A stretch of DNA of 64,000 bases from Sphingomonas sp. HITSZ_GF (GTDB taxonomy: Bacteria; Pseudomonadota; Alphaproteobacteria; Sphingomonadales; Sphingomonadaceae), in NCBI RefSeq assembly GCF_029543155.1, contig NZ_JARQXA010000001.1, positions 248,001 through 312,000 on the forward strand, given 5' to 3'. The position numbers and the translations under genes are program-made. Below the pieces are notes generated by a model that did not search any database, was not told where the DNA came from, and saw only the letters and a list, made by a program, of their open reading frames with translations. Positions 1 through 8,957 of this stretch are shown here, one piece after another (the first letter of the stretch is position 1; every line of letters begins with the position of its first letter).

Positions 1-1
1 G

Positions 2-145
2 GCGATGGCGCGCGGCCTGGCGGCCGGCGGCACGATGGAGTCGGAAGTGGGCGACCGGGTCTATGGCGATCGCCAGGGCGGGCTTCGCGATCCCGCGGGC
101 AATATCTGGTGGCTGTCGCAGCGGCTGGCGCCGGGCCCCTATTGA
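2..145 (+). CDS. VOC (glyoxalase/PhnB-like) family protein, 3' end only
   Basis: The window opens inside a gene. The last 47 codons are readable and end at a TGA. The C-terminal sequence contains the signature YGDRQGGLRDPAGNIWW, typical of the last strand of the vicinal oxygen chelate fold in PhnB/glyoxalase-like proteins, where the Gly-Asp-Arg and Asp-Pro-x-Gly-Asn turns close the metal-binding barrel. The substrate cannot be told from this fragment. The gene converges with ilvC, and only 24 bases separate the two stop codons. Confidence 0.7.
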   Translation, partial: AMARGLAAGGTMESEVGDRVYGDRQGGLRDPAGNIWWLSQRLAPGPY

Positions 146-169
146 GGCCCGGCGCCGCGCGCCATTCGC

Positions 170-1327
<1,158 letters not shown>

Positions 1328-1843
1328 TCAGGCGGCCTCGGCCCCTCTCGCAATCGCGACGATGCCGGTGCGGGCGACCTCTACGAGGCCGAGATCGCGC
1401 ATCAGCTCGACGAACTTGTCGATCTTCTCGATGCCGCCCGTCACTTCGAAGACGAAGCTGCTCGTGGTCGCATCGACCACCCGGGCGCGATAGACTTCGG
1501 CGAGGCGCAGCGCCTCGATCCGGTGATCGCCGGTGCCGGCGACCTTCACCAGCGCCAGCTCGCGCTCGACATGCGGGCCGAAGGCAGTGAGGTCGGTCAC
1601 CTTGTGGACCGGCACCAGCCGCTCGAGCTGGGCGATGATCTGCTCCATCACCGGCGCCGAGGCGTGGGTGACGATGGTGATCCGGCTGATCAGGTCGTCG
1701 TCGCTGATCTCGGACACGGTGAGCGAGGTGATGTTGTAGCCCCGCGCGGTGAACAGGCCGGCGATCCGGGCGAGGATGCCCGGCTCGTTGTCGACGATGA
1801 CCGCGAGCGTGTGCCGCTCGACTGCTTCTTCCTTGATGTGCAT
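1328..1843 (-). CDS. ilvN: Acetolactate synthase small (regulatory) subunit
   Basis: Regulatory subunit of acetohydroxyacid synthase. It binds the IlvB catalytic subunit and gives it valine feedback sensitivity. The 171-residue length is normal. An N-terminal ACT domain begins with HTLAVIVDNEPGILARIAGLF (residues about 10-30), followed by the typical small-subunit C-terminal domain. It starts 4 bases after the ilvB stop, so the two subunits are translated in tandem. No clear Shine-Dalgarno precedes the ATG, which fits translational coupling to ilvB. Confidence 0.95.
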   Translation of the reverse strand: MHIKEEAVERHTLAVIVDNEPGILARIAGLFTARGYNITSLTVSEISDDDLISRITIVTHASAPVMEQIIAQLERLVPVHKVTDLTAFGPHVERELALVKVAGTGDHRIEALRLAEVYRARVVDATTSSFVFEVTGGIEKIDKFVELMRDLGLVEVARTGIVAIARGAEAA

Positions 1844-1847
1844 GGGT

Positions 1848-3599
1848 TCAGACCAGCGCCTTGGCTTCGTCGTCCATTTCGCCCGAGACTTCGGCCGACT
1901 GGAGCAGCATTTCGGTATGGGCGGCGCCCGACGGGATCATCGGGAAGCAGTTGGCGAGCTTGGCGACGCGGCAATCGACCACCACCGGCCCGTCATAGGC
2001 GAGCATCTCGGCGATGCCGCTGTCCAGCTGGTCGCGAGTGTCGATGCGGATGCCCTTCCAGCCATAAGCCTCTGCCAGCCTTACGAAATCCGGGAGCGCG
2101 TCGCTGTAGCTCTCCGAATAGCGCGACTGGTAGGTCAGCTCCTGCCACTGGCGGACCATGCCCATATATTCGTTGTTGAGGATGAAGATCTTGACCGGCA
2201 GCCGATACTGGGTCGCGGTGGCCAGCTCCTGGATGTTCATCTGGATCGAGGCTTCGCCGGCGATGTCGATGACCAGCGCATCGGGGTTGCCGAGCTGGGC
2301 GCCGATCGCGGCGGGGAGGCCATAGCCCATCGTGCCGAGGCCGCCCGAGGTCAGCCACTTGTTGGGATCGTCGAAATGGAAGTGCTGGGCCGCCCACATC
2401 TGGTGCTGGCCGACTTCGGTGGTGATGATCGGCGCCTTGTCCTTCGTCGCCTCCCACAGCGCGCGGATGGCGCGCTGGGGCATGATGACCTGGGGATCGG
2501 CTTCCTTGAACTCGAGGCAGCCGACCTGGCGCCAGCCGTTGATGCGGCTCCACCATTCCGACAGGTCCGGACGCGGATGCTTCCGAAGTTTATACGCATC
2601 GATCATCGCCCGGATCGCCGAGCCGACGTCCGCCACGATGGGCAGGTCGACGCGGACGTTCTTGTTGATGCTCGAACGGTCAATATCGACGTGGATCTTT
2701 GCACTGTTCGGCGAAAAGGCATCGAGCCGGCCGGTGACGCGATCGTCGAAGCGGGCACCCAAAGCGATGATGAGATCGGCCTGGTTCATCGCCAGGTTCG
2801 CCTCATAGGTGCCGTGCATGCCCAGCATGCCCAGCCACTTGTCGTCCGAAGCGGGGAAGGCGCCGAGGCCCATCAGCGTCGAGGTGACCGGCGCGCCGGT
2901 GATCTCGGCGAGCTCGCGCAGCAGGCGCGACGCTTCGGGACCGGAATTGATGATGCCGCCGCCGGTATAGAAGATCGGGCGCTCGGCCGCGGCCAGCATG
3001 TCGACCGCCTTCTCGATCAGTGCTGCATCGGGCTCGGTCTGCGGGCGATAGGTCTTGTGCGAGATCGGGCCGTTGTCGCCGCGACGCGCCGTCGCGACCT
3101 GGACGTCCTTGGGAATGTCGATCACGACCGGGCCGGGGCGGCCCGAGGTGGCGATATAGAAGGCCTCGCGGATCGTCGGCTCGAGCCGGGCGGGATCCTT
3201 GACCAGATAATTATGCTTCGAACAGTGGCGGGTGATGCCGACGGTATCGGCTTCCTGGAAGGCATCGGTGCCGATCAGCGCGGTAGGGACCTGGCCGGTG
3301 ATGACGACCATCGGAATCGAATCCATCAGCGCATCGGTGATCCCGGTGACCGCGTTGGTCGCGCCCGGGCCCGAGGTGACGAGGACGACGCCCGGCTTGC
3401 CGGTGGCGCGGGCATAGCCCTCCGCGGCGTGGGTGGCGGCCTGCTCGTGGCGGACGAGGATGTGCTTGATGCGGTCCTGCTTGAAGATCGCGTCGTAGAT
3501 CGGAAGCACGGCACCGCCGGGATAGCCGAACACGACTTCCACACCGAGATCGCTCAGCGTCTCGATCAGGATGTCTGCTCCACTCTTCTCGGTCGTCAC
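1848..3599 (-). CDS. ilvB: Acetolactate synthase large (catalytic) subunit
   Basis: Thiamine-diphosphate enzyme that condenses two pyruvates, or pyruvate and 2-oxobutyrate, at the entry to Val/Leu/Ile synthesis. It has 583 residues with all three domains: the N-terminal PYR domain with the catalytic Glu region (GYPGGAVLPIYDA...HEQAATHAAEGYARATGKPG), a central FAD-binding domain, and the C-terminal PP domain with MNIQELATATQ and NNEYMGMVRQWQ. I take the GTG at 3599 (VTTEKSGAD) because GGAGG lies 6 bases before it; the frame extends 24 codons further without a better site. Oddity: the Mg/ThDP motif reads G-E-A-S where GDGS or GDAS is usual. Confidence 0.95.
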   Translation of the reverse strand: MTTEKSGADILIETLSDLGVEVVFGYPGGAVLPIYDAIFKQDRIKHILVRHEQAATHAAEGYARATGKPGVVLVTSGPGATNAVTGITDALMDSIPMVVITGQVPTALIGTDAFQEADTVGITRHCSKHNYLVKDPARLEPTIREAFYIATSGRPGPVVIDIPKDVQVATARRGDNGPISHKTYRPQTEPDAALIEKAVDMLAAAERPIFYTGGGIINSGPEASRLLRELAEITGAPVTSTLMGLGAFPASDDKWLGMLGMHGTYEANLAMNQADLIIALGARFDDRVTGRLDAFSPNSAKIHVDIDRSSINKNVRVDLPIVADVGSAIRAMIDAYKLRKHPRPDLSEWWSRINGWRQVGCLEFKEADPQVIMPQRAIRALWEATKDKAPIITTEVGQHQMWAAQHFHFDDPNKWLTSGGLGTMGYGLPAAIGAQLGNPDALVIDIAGEASIQMNIQELATATQYRLPVKIFILNNEYMGMVRQWQELTYQSRYSESYSDALPDFVRLAEAYGWKGIRIDTRDQLDSGIAEMLAYDGPVVVDCRVAKLANCFPMIPSGAAHTEMLLQSAEVSGEMDDEAKALV

Positions 3600-3642
3600 A
3601 TCGGCCTCCAAATACTGCGGTAAGGGCACCGCCGGAAGGGCG

Positions 3643-3671
3643 CTGCTAGCCGCACGAAAACTTCGCGTCAA
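3643..3671 (-). promoter_or_regulatory. Possible sigma-70 promoter for ilvBNC
   Basis: On the minus strand a TTGACG (-35, plus-strand 3666-3671) is followed after 17 bases by TAGCAG (-10, plus-strand 3643-3648), about 40 bases before the ilvB GTG. The -35 is good and the -10 is weak. If real, ilvBNC is transcribed independently of miaA just upstream. Confidence 0.4.
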
Positions 3672-3677
3672 GCGTAT

Positions 3678-4598
3678 TTATCGCAATTTTATTTCGAATT
3701 GCTCAGCGAGTCTGTTTGTTTGTGTCTCGTCTGTTCGTTCCCATTCCGGGGGCGGCTGGCGACGGAACCAGGTATATTGCCGCTTGGCATATTGGCGGGT
3801 GGCGAGCGACCCGGCGAAATGCGCCTCGTCGAGGTTGCTTTCGCCCGCCAGCGCCAGCCCGACCTCGCGCACGCCGATTGCCCGGAGCACCGGTGCGTCG
3901 TTCGGCACGTCGGTGCGGGCGAGCAGCGCCTCGACCTCGGGCCTGGCGACATTGACCATGTGGCGGAAACGCCGGTCGATCCGGTCGGACAGCCAGGTCT
4001 TGTCGGGGAGGAGGATGGTTGCGGCGATGCGCACTTCGCCCGCGATCCCGCCATGGCGCTCGGCCTGCCAATAGGCGAGCGGCTTGCCGGTGGAGCGGAC
4101 GACTTCGAGCGCCCGGGCGATGCGCGTGGTATCGGCGGGGCCGAGCCGGGCGGCGGTCTCGGGATCGAGCCGGGCGAGCTCGGCCTGGGCCTCGGCGACG
4201 GGCAGCGCGCGGACCTCGGCACGGATCAGGGAATCGATCTCGGGCACCGGTGCGATGCCCTCGACCAGCGTGCGCAGATACATGCCGGTGCCGCCGACCA
4301 GGATCGGCAGCCGAGAGTCCTTGTGGGCTTCGTGGATGGCAGCGCGGGCCTCGGCCGCCCAGCGCGCGGCGGAATAGGCCTCGGCCCCGTCGACATGCCC
4401 GAACAGCCGGTGCGGCGCGCGCTTCTCCTCGTCGACGGTGGGGCGGGCGGTGAGCACGCGCAGATCGGCATAGACCTGCATCGAATCCGCGTTGATCACG
4501 GTGCCGTTGTGCTTTTCCGCGAGCGCGAGCGCGAGCGCGGACTTGCCGCTCGCGGTCGGCCCTGCGATGAGCGCCACCATTGGGAGCTCGGCGCTCAT
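3678..4598 (-). CDS. miaA: tRNA dimethylallyltransferase
   Basis: Transfers a dimethylallyl group to A37 of tRNAs reading UNN codons, the first step toward ms2i6A. The 306-residue length is normal. It shows the P-loop AGPTASGKS at residues 12-20, the INADSMQVY substrate segment, LVGGTGMYLR and the late YAKRQYTWFRR motif that contacts tRNA. It is divergent from serB across a palindromic repeat and lies upstream of ilvB in the same direction, but a separate ilv promoter is likely. Confidence 0.96.
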   Translation of the reverse strand: MSAELPMVALIAGPTASGKSALALALAEKHNGTVINADSMQVYADLRVLTARPTVDEEKRAPHRLFGHVDGAEAYSAARWAAEARAAIHEAHKDSRLPILVGGTGMYLRTLVEGIAPVPEIDSLIRAEVRALPVAEAQAELARLDPETAARLGPADTTRIARALEVVRSTGKPLAYWQAERHGGIAGEVRIAATILLPDKTWLSDRIDRRFRHMVNVARPEVEALLARTDVPNDAPVLRAIGVREVGLALAGESNLDEAHFAGSLATRQYAKRQYTWFRRQPPPEWERTDETQTNRLAEQFEIKLR

Positions 4599-4608
4599 GC
4601 CCAGGCCT

Positions 4609-4689
4609 CCGTTCGTGCCGAGCTTGTCGAAGCACCGTCCTGCTTTCCGCGAAGGAAGGACGGCCCTTCGACAAGCTCAGGGCGAACGG
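4609..4689. repeat. Paired palindromic element (TTCGACAAGCTCA type)
   Basis: An inverted pair occupies the miaA/serB divergent space: GTTCGTGCCGAGCTTGTCGAAG at about 4611 and CTTCGACAAGCTCAGGGCGAAC at about 4666. The same element lies between gatC and gatA (20260-20350). It is a common intergenic element of sphingomonads. Confidence 0.8.
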
Positions 4690-4727
4690 AAAGGGGGAGA
4701 GCCCATCCCGTATCAAAGGGGACGCAG

Positions 4728-5606
4728 GTGTTCATTGCGACGCTTATAGCAGACGGTTTGACCGCGGGGCAGCTTTCGGAAGCGGCCGACCGGCTGGCTT
4801 CGGTGCAATGCGCGCCGGGCAGCTGGCGCTGGATCGACGAAGGGCGCGCGGCGGACCTCGAGTTCGCGATGCATCCCGATGCGGCGCGCGGCGCGCTTGA
4901 GGGGGCGTTCGCGGCGACCGACGTAGCGGTGCAGCCGGCCGAGGGGCGGGCGAAGGCGCTGCTGATCGCCGACATGGATTCGACGATGATCACCGTCGAG
5001 TGCATCGACGAACTGGCCGATTATGCCGGGATCAAGGCGCAGATCGCCGACGTGACCGAGCGGGCGATGCGCGGCGAGCTGGATTTCGGCGCGGCGCTCG
5101 ATGCGCGGGTGGCGCTGCTCAAGGGACTTTCGGAAAGCGCGATCGCGCAGTGCCTGGCCGAGCGGGTGAAGCTGATGCCCGGGGCGAAGGCGCTGGTGCG
5201 GACGATGCGCGCGCGCGGCGCAACCTGCGTGCTGGTGTCGGGCGGGTTCACCCGCTTCGCCGAGCCGGTGGGGGGTGAGATCGGCTTCCACCGGATGATC
5301 GCCAACCGGCTGGTGATCGCCGATGGCATGCTCGACGGGACGGTGGAGAAGCCGATCGTCGACAGCAACACCAAGCTCGAGACGCTGCTGGCGGTGCGCG
5401 CCGAGCTGGGGCTGGCGGCGCACGAGACGCTGGCGGTGGGCGACGGCGCCAACGACCTGGCGATGATCCGCGAGGCCGGGCTGGGCGTGGCGTACCACGC
5501 CAAGCCGATCGTCGCCGCGGCGGCGGGGGTGCGGGTGGACCATGGCGATCTGACCGCGCTGCTCTATGCGCAGGAGATACCGGCGAAGGAGTGGGTGACT
5601 TCCTAG
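4728..5606 (+). CDS. serB: Phosphoserine phosphatase
   Basis: HAD-superfamily phosphatase for the last step of serine synthesis, phosphoserine to serine. It has 292 residues. The catalytic nucleophile motif DMDST begins at residue 82, followed by the SGGFT motif and the Mg-binding GDGANDLAM near the C-terminus. The N-terminal 75 residues form the poorly conserved ACT-like domain. The GTG at 4728 is preferred, with AAAGGGG 5 bases upstream; the open frame continues upstream only through the repeat and the antisense of miaA. It shares a bidirectional terminator with the convergent MipA gene. Confidence 0.94.
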   Translation: MFIATLIADGLTAGQLSEAADRLASVQCAPGSWRWIDEGRAADLEFAMHPDAARGALEGAFAATDVAVQPAEGRAKALLIADMDSTMITVECIDELADYAGIKAQIADVTERAMRGELDFGAALDARVALLKGLSESAIAQCLAERVKLMPGAKALVRTMRARGATCVLVSGGFTRFAEPVGGEIGFHRMIANRLVIADGMLDGTVEKPIVDSNTKLETLLAVRAELGLAAHETLAVGDGANDLAMIREAGLGVAYHAKPIVAAAAGVRVDHGDLTALLYAQEIPAKEWVTS

Positions 5607-5612
5607 TCCTAC

Positions 5613-5654
5613 CTTCTTAGCCCTCTCCCGCGAAAGCGGGAGAGGGCTAAGAAG
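5613..5654. terminator. Bidirectional hairpin between serB and mipA-like gene
   Basis: A perfect palindrome of 42 bases with 19-bp arms around a CGAA loop. Its arms begin CTTCTTAGCCCTCTCCCGC and mirror themselves exactly. It lies between convergent stops, so it can serve both genes. A run of T is lacking, so termination rather than mRNA stability is an inference. Confidence 0.7.
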
Positions 5655-5664
5655 AAGAGGCCCC

Positions 5665-6465
5665 TCAGCGCACGCCCTTGCCGAAGGTGAAGCTGAGTGC
5701 GGCGCCGCCGGAGAACTGGTCGCGGCTGCCGATCGTGCGGGTGATCGGGCTGTCGGCGCCGTCGCCGGTCAGGCGGTCGTACTTGGCATAGGCATAGACG
5801 CCCCAGCGCTTGCTGAGCTGGAAGGTCGAAGTGGCGGTGGCGCCATAGGCCTGCACCCAGCTGCCGTCGGCGCGATAGACCGGCAGGCCGGTGCGCGCCG
5901 CGACCGCGGGGGTGACGTCGAAATAGGCCTGGCGATACTTGTTGTCGGTCACGGTGATGCGCGGGCCGATCGCGAACAGCCATTTGTCGCCGCTCCGCGC
6001 GACATAGTCGAAGCCGGCATTGCTGATCAGGCCGCCATGGCCGTTGACGCCCTGGCGCAGCTCGACACGGGCGCGCAGCGGCCTGGCCAGCCAATATTGC
6101 ATATAGCCGCCGAGCTCGATCGTGGTGCCGACCTCGTCGATCGCGATGCCGGCGGTCTTGCGGCGGCGCGCGCCCTGGAAATTGGCGGCGGGGCCCATCT
6201 CGAAGCGGCCGCTGTCGATCATCGGCACCGCGAAGCTCTCGTCCGCCGCCTCGAAGGGAAAGGGATTGTCGCCGCGCGTGACGGCGACGTCGACCAGCGG
6301 GCTGAGGCGGAGCTTGTCCTCGCCCGGATAGCTGGGGGTGAATTGCGGGCCGAGCGCGACGCGGTAGCGCCGCGGCGGCTTGTTCTCCTCGTCCTGCGCA
6401 TGGGCGGGGAGGGCCAGCGCCAGCACGGGGGCGGCGAAGAGCAGGTACGCGTGGATACGGTTCAT
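5665..6465 (-). CDS. MipA/OmpV family outer-membrane protein
   Basis: Outer-membrane beta-barrel protein of the MipA/OmpV family (in E. coli a scaffold linking MltA and PBP1B). It has 266 residues with a signal peptide cut at AHA|QDEE (residue 23). The mature part alternates short amphipathic strands (VALGPQFTPSYPG at the start of the barrel) and ends in the strand GGAALSFTFGKGVR. The family motif around PAVAARTGLPVYRADGSW is present. It is monocistronic, convergent with serB and followed by the 5613 hairpin. Confidence 0.88.
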   Translation of the reverse strand: MNRIHAYLLFAAPVLALALPAHAQDEENKPPRRYRVALGPQFTPSYPGEDKLRLSPLVDVAVTRGDNPFPFEAADESFAVPMIDSGRFEMGPAANFQGARRRKTAGIAIDEVGTTIELGGYMQYWLARPLRARVELRQGVNGHGGLISNAGFDYVARSGDKWLFAIGPRITVTDNKYRQAYFDVTPAVAARTGLPVYRADGSWVQAYGATATSTFQLSKRWGVYAYAKYDRLTGDGADSPITRTIGSRDQFSGGAALSFTFGKGVR

Positions 6466-6532
6466 GGCGCTGAAACGCCATGAACCGGATTTTGTTGCAA
6501 CTGCGATATGACCGGCCGGTCTGGCTTTGCGG

Positions 6533-7471
6533 CTAGTTGCTGACCGGCACGCAGGGGCTGACCCCGCGGCAGGCGCCGGCGGCCTCGCCCTTGCTGGCGA
6601 AGGGGCCGACCAGCACCTTGGTAAGGCTGCCCGCCTTCACATAGCTGACCGAGCGGCCGGGGAAGCGGCCGCCGACCTGGCTCCACAACTTGCGGGCATT
6701 GGCGGGATCGCCGAACGCGCCGAGCTGGAGGCGCCAGCCGCCGTCGCGGATCGCCGCGGCGGGGGCCGATGCGGCGACCCTGACCGGCTCGGGCGCGGGC
6801 GAGGTAGCGCGCGGCGGGGTGCGGACGGGCGGCGTGCGGACCGGTGCCTGGCTGCTCGCCACCGCGACCGGCGGCATCGCGCCCGGCAGCGGCGGGCGGT
6901 TGGCCTCTTCCTCATATTTGCGCGCGAGAGTGAGGCCGGCCTGGCGGTCCTGCACGCTCATATATTTGTCCATCTGCGACAGCGCGCCCGAGGCTTCGGC
7001 CAGGCCCGATTGCGAGGAGCGGGTGACCAGCGCATAGGCGCGGATCCAGTCCTTCTGGACGACGTCGCCGTTGAAATACATCGTGCCGAGCACATACTGG
7101 GCGCGCGGATCGCCGCGGCCGGCGGCACGCTGGAGCCAGGGCTGGGCGGCCTCGCGCTTGCCATTGGCGAAGAGGGCGAGGGCGTAGCTCGCCTCGGCCT
7201 GCTCATGGCCCTGGGCGGCGGCCTTGCCATACCAGAGCTCGGCCTGGGTGAGATCGGCGGGGACGCCGCGGCCGAGCTTATAGGCCTGGCCGAGATTGAA
7301 CTGCGCGTCGCTGTCGCCCTTCATCGCAGGGCTGCGCCAGCGATCGACGGCGCCCTTGTAATCGCCGCGCTCCCAGGCCTCCACGCCGGCCTTGACCGGG
7401 TTCTCCTGCGCAAGCGCGGGCAGCGCGGCAAGCGCGACACCGGCAGCAACGACGTAACCAAAGACCTTCAT
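6533..7471 (-). CDS. Secreted Sel1-repeat and SPOR-domain protein
   Basis: Protein of 312 residues with a signal peptide cleaved near ALA|QE (residue 21). Sel1/TPR-like repeats cover about residues 40-185 (AQFNLGQAYKLGRGVPADLTQAELWYGKAAAQGH and similar). A Pro-rich linker with repeated PVRTPP follows, then a C-terminal SPOR domain (WRLQLGAFGDPANARKLW...). SPOR domains bind denuded septal peptidoglycan, so a periplasmic role at the division site is likely. The start at 7471 is set by the signal peptide; the long upstream frame is spurious. It is divergent from parA across 175 bases. Confidence 0.85.
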   Translation of the reverse strand: MKVFGYVVAAGVALAALPALAQENPVKAGVEAWERGDYKGAVDRWRSPAMKGDSDAQFNLGQAYKLGRGVPADLTQAELWYGKAAAQGHEQAEASYALALFANGKREAAQPWLQRAAGRGDPRAQYVLGTMYFNGDVVQKDWIRAYALVTRSSQSGLAEASGALSQMDKYMSVQDRQAGLTLARKYEEEANRPPLPGAMPPVAVASSQAPVRTPPVRTPPRATSPAPEPVRVAASAPAAAIRDGGWRLQLGAFGDPANARKLWSQVGGRFPGRSVSYVKAGSLTKVLVGPFASKGEAAGACRGVSPCVPVSN

Positions 7472-7581
7472 TCGAACCCGACTCCCGCCCCCGCAAGATT
7501 GGATAAATGCCCGTTTACCATCGTCGGGGAAAGAAATCCTTACCGGGTGCGCCCTCAGGAGAATCCCGGGGCGGAACGCCG

Positions 7582-7596
7582 TTAACGCATTCTTAG
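7582..7596. promoter_or_regulatory. CtrA-box-like site upstream of parA
   Basis: TTAA-N7-TTAG, one base off the alphaproteobacterial CtrA consensus TTAA-N7-TTAA, lies 51 bases before the parA ATG in the region shared with the divergent Sel1-SPOR gene. A cell-cycle link would fit the neighbours, but a 7-of-8 match can arise by chance. Confidence 0.3.
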
Positions 7597-7646
7597 ACGA
7601 CGCCGTGGCATTCGACCCTTGGGTAAATAGTATCTCGAGGGGGTTC

Positions 7647-8360
7647 ATGCGCGTTCTGGCGATGGCATCGCAGAAGGGCGGATCCGGCAAGACGACCTTG
7701 TCGGGGCATCTGGCCGTGCAGGCGGAACGGGCGGGCTGCGGCCCGGTCGTGCTGATCGACATCGATCCGCAGGGGTCGCTGGCCGACTGGTGGAACGAGC
7801 GCGAGACGGATCTTCCCGCCTTCGCGCAGACCACGGTCGCGCGGCTGGCCTCGGACCTCGAGATCCTGCGCCAGCAGGGCTTCAAGCTGGCCGTGATCGA
7901 CACGCCACCGGCAATCACCATGGCGATCCAGAGCGTGATCGCGGTGGCCGAGCTGATCGTGATCCCGACGCGCCCGAGCCCGCACGACCTGCGCGCCGTG
8001 GGCGCCACGGTCGATCTGTGCGAGCGCGCGGGCAAGCCGCTGATCTTCGTGGTCAACGCCGCGACGCCCAAGGCGCGGATCACCAGCGAAGCCGCCGTCG
8101 CGCTGTCGCAGCACGGCACGGTCGCGCCGATCACGCTCCATCACCGCACCGATTTCGCCGCCTCGATGATCGACGGCCGCACCGTGATGGAAACCGACCC
8201 CAAGGGCCGCTCGGCCGCCGAGGTCGAGGCGCTGTGGACCTATATCAACGACCGGCTGGAGAAGAACTTCCGCCGCACCGTGTTCGCGGCGCCGACCGCG
8301 GTCAGTCACTTCGGCGCGGCGCGCCCGGCGGGCGGCTTTGGCCGCCGGGTGGTGAGCTGA
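7647..8360 (+). CDS. ParA-family partitioning ATPase
   Basis: P-loop ATPase of the ParA/MinD class, 237 residues. The deviant Walker A motif QKGGSGKTT is at residues 9-17 with the signature Lys10. The switch region contains LIDIDPQGSLADWW, and Walker B lies at KLAVIDTPPA. The ATG at 7647 follows GAGGGGG. It lacks the N-terminal helix-turn-helix of plasmid ParA and is not beside a recognisable ParB. The next gene overlaps it by one base (TGATG) and has a ribbon-helix-helix-like tail, suggesting a ParA/small DNA-binding adaptor pair. It may position a chromosomal or envelope cargo. Confidence 0.88.
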   Translation: MRVLAMASQKGGSGKTTLSGHLAVQAERAGCGPVVLIDIDPQGSLADWWNERETDLPAFAQTTVARLASDLEILRQQGFKLAVIDTPPAITMAIQSVIAVAELIVIPTRPSPHDLRAVGATVDLCERAGKPLIFVVNAATPKARITSEAAVALSQHGTVAPITLHHRTDFAASMIDGRTVMETDPKGRSAAEVEALWTYINDRLEKNFRRTVFAAPTAVSHFGAARPAGGFGRRVVS

Positions 8361-8947
8361 TGCTCGGCACGCCCAAGCCTACCGCCTCGCTCTCGTCCAG
8401 CCTGCTCGCCCGCAAGGGGCAGGCGCGCCCGGCGATGCGCCCCCAGGGGTTCGTCGGCCTCAACCCGGCGACTGCCCAGGAGGACCTGGGCTGGAACGAC
8501 ATGGGCGAGGATGCCTATGCCCAGCAGTTCGCGCCCGATCCCACGGCCAAGCCGCCGGTGCTCCGCCAGATCGAGGAGCTGGACGAGCGGCTGAGCCAGA
8601 GCGAGCCGGTTCCGGCCCCCCAGGCCGTGATCGAGCATCACCTGACGCCGGAGCCCCAGGCGCTCGCCGCGCCGGTGGTGCCCGCCGCCGTCGCTCCCGT
8701 CACCACCAAGCTGCCTGCGCTGGGCACTGCCGCCGCCGAGCGGGTCGCCCGCGAAGTGGCAAAGAAATCCAAGGCGGCGTTCACGCTCCGCCTCGACAAT
8801 GACCGGCATTTGCGACTGCGCCTCGCATCCGCCGTCACCAACCGTTCGGCGCAGATGCTCGTGACCGAGGCGCTCGACGCCTTTCTGGAATCGATCGCCG
8901 AGGTCGAGGCGCTGGCGCGCCAGGTCGGCCCCGGGACGAACCGCTGA
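8360..8947 (+). CDS. Probable ribbon-helix-helix partner of the ParA ATPase
   Basis: Unnamed protein of 195 residues, translationally coupled to parA (TGATG overlap). Residues 1-135 are Pro/Ala-rich and probably disordered. Residues about 140-188 read as strand-helix-helix: FTLRLDNDRHLRLRLASAV, then NRSAQMLVTEALDAFLESI, the pattern of RHH/CopG-type DNA-binding domains. The preceding KKSKAA is basic. I infer that it links ParA to DNA as CopG-type partners do for some plasmid ParAs, but no family name is certain. Confidence 0.65.
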   Translation: MLGTPKPTASLSSSLLARKGQARPAMRPQGFVGLNPATAQEDLGWNDMGEDAYAQQFAPDPTAKPPVLRQIEELDERLSQSEPVPAPQAVIEHHLTPEPQALAAPVVPAAVAPVTTKLPALGTAAAERVAREVAKKSKAAFTLRLDNDRHLRLRLASAVTNRSAQMLVTEALDAFLESIAEVEALARQVGPGTNR

Positions 8948-8957
8948 GGAAGATGCA

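Noticed and set aside
1749..3623. A 624-codon plus-strand frame opposite ilvB
   Set aside because: It is the mirror of ilvB caused by the strong G/C third-position bias. The product is Arg/Ala/Asp/His-rich with no domain, while the minus strand is a perfect IlvB.
5613..5654. Member of the intergenic repeat family
   Set aside because: Sequence and size differ (single perfect 42-base palindrome with short loop), so it is better read as a shared terminator of the two convergent genes.
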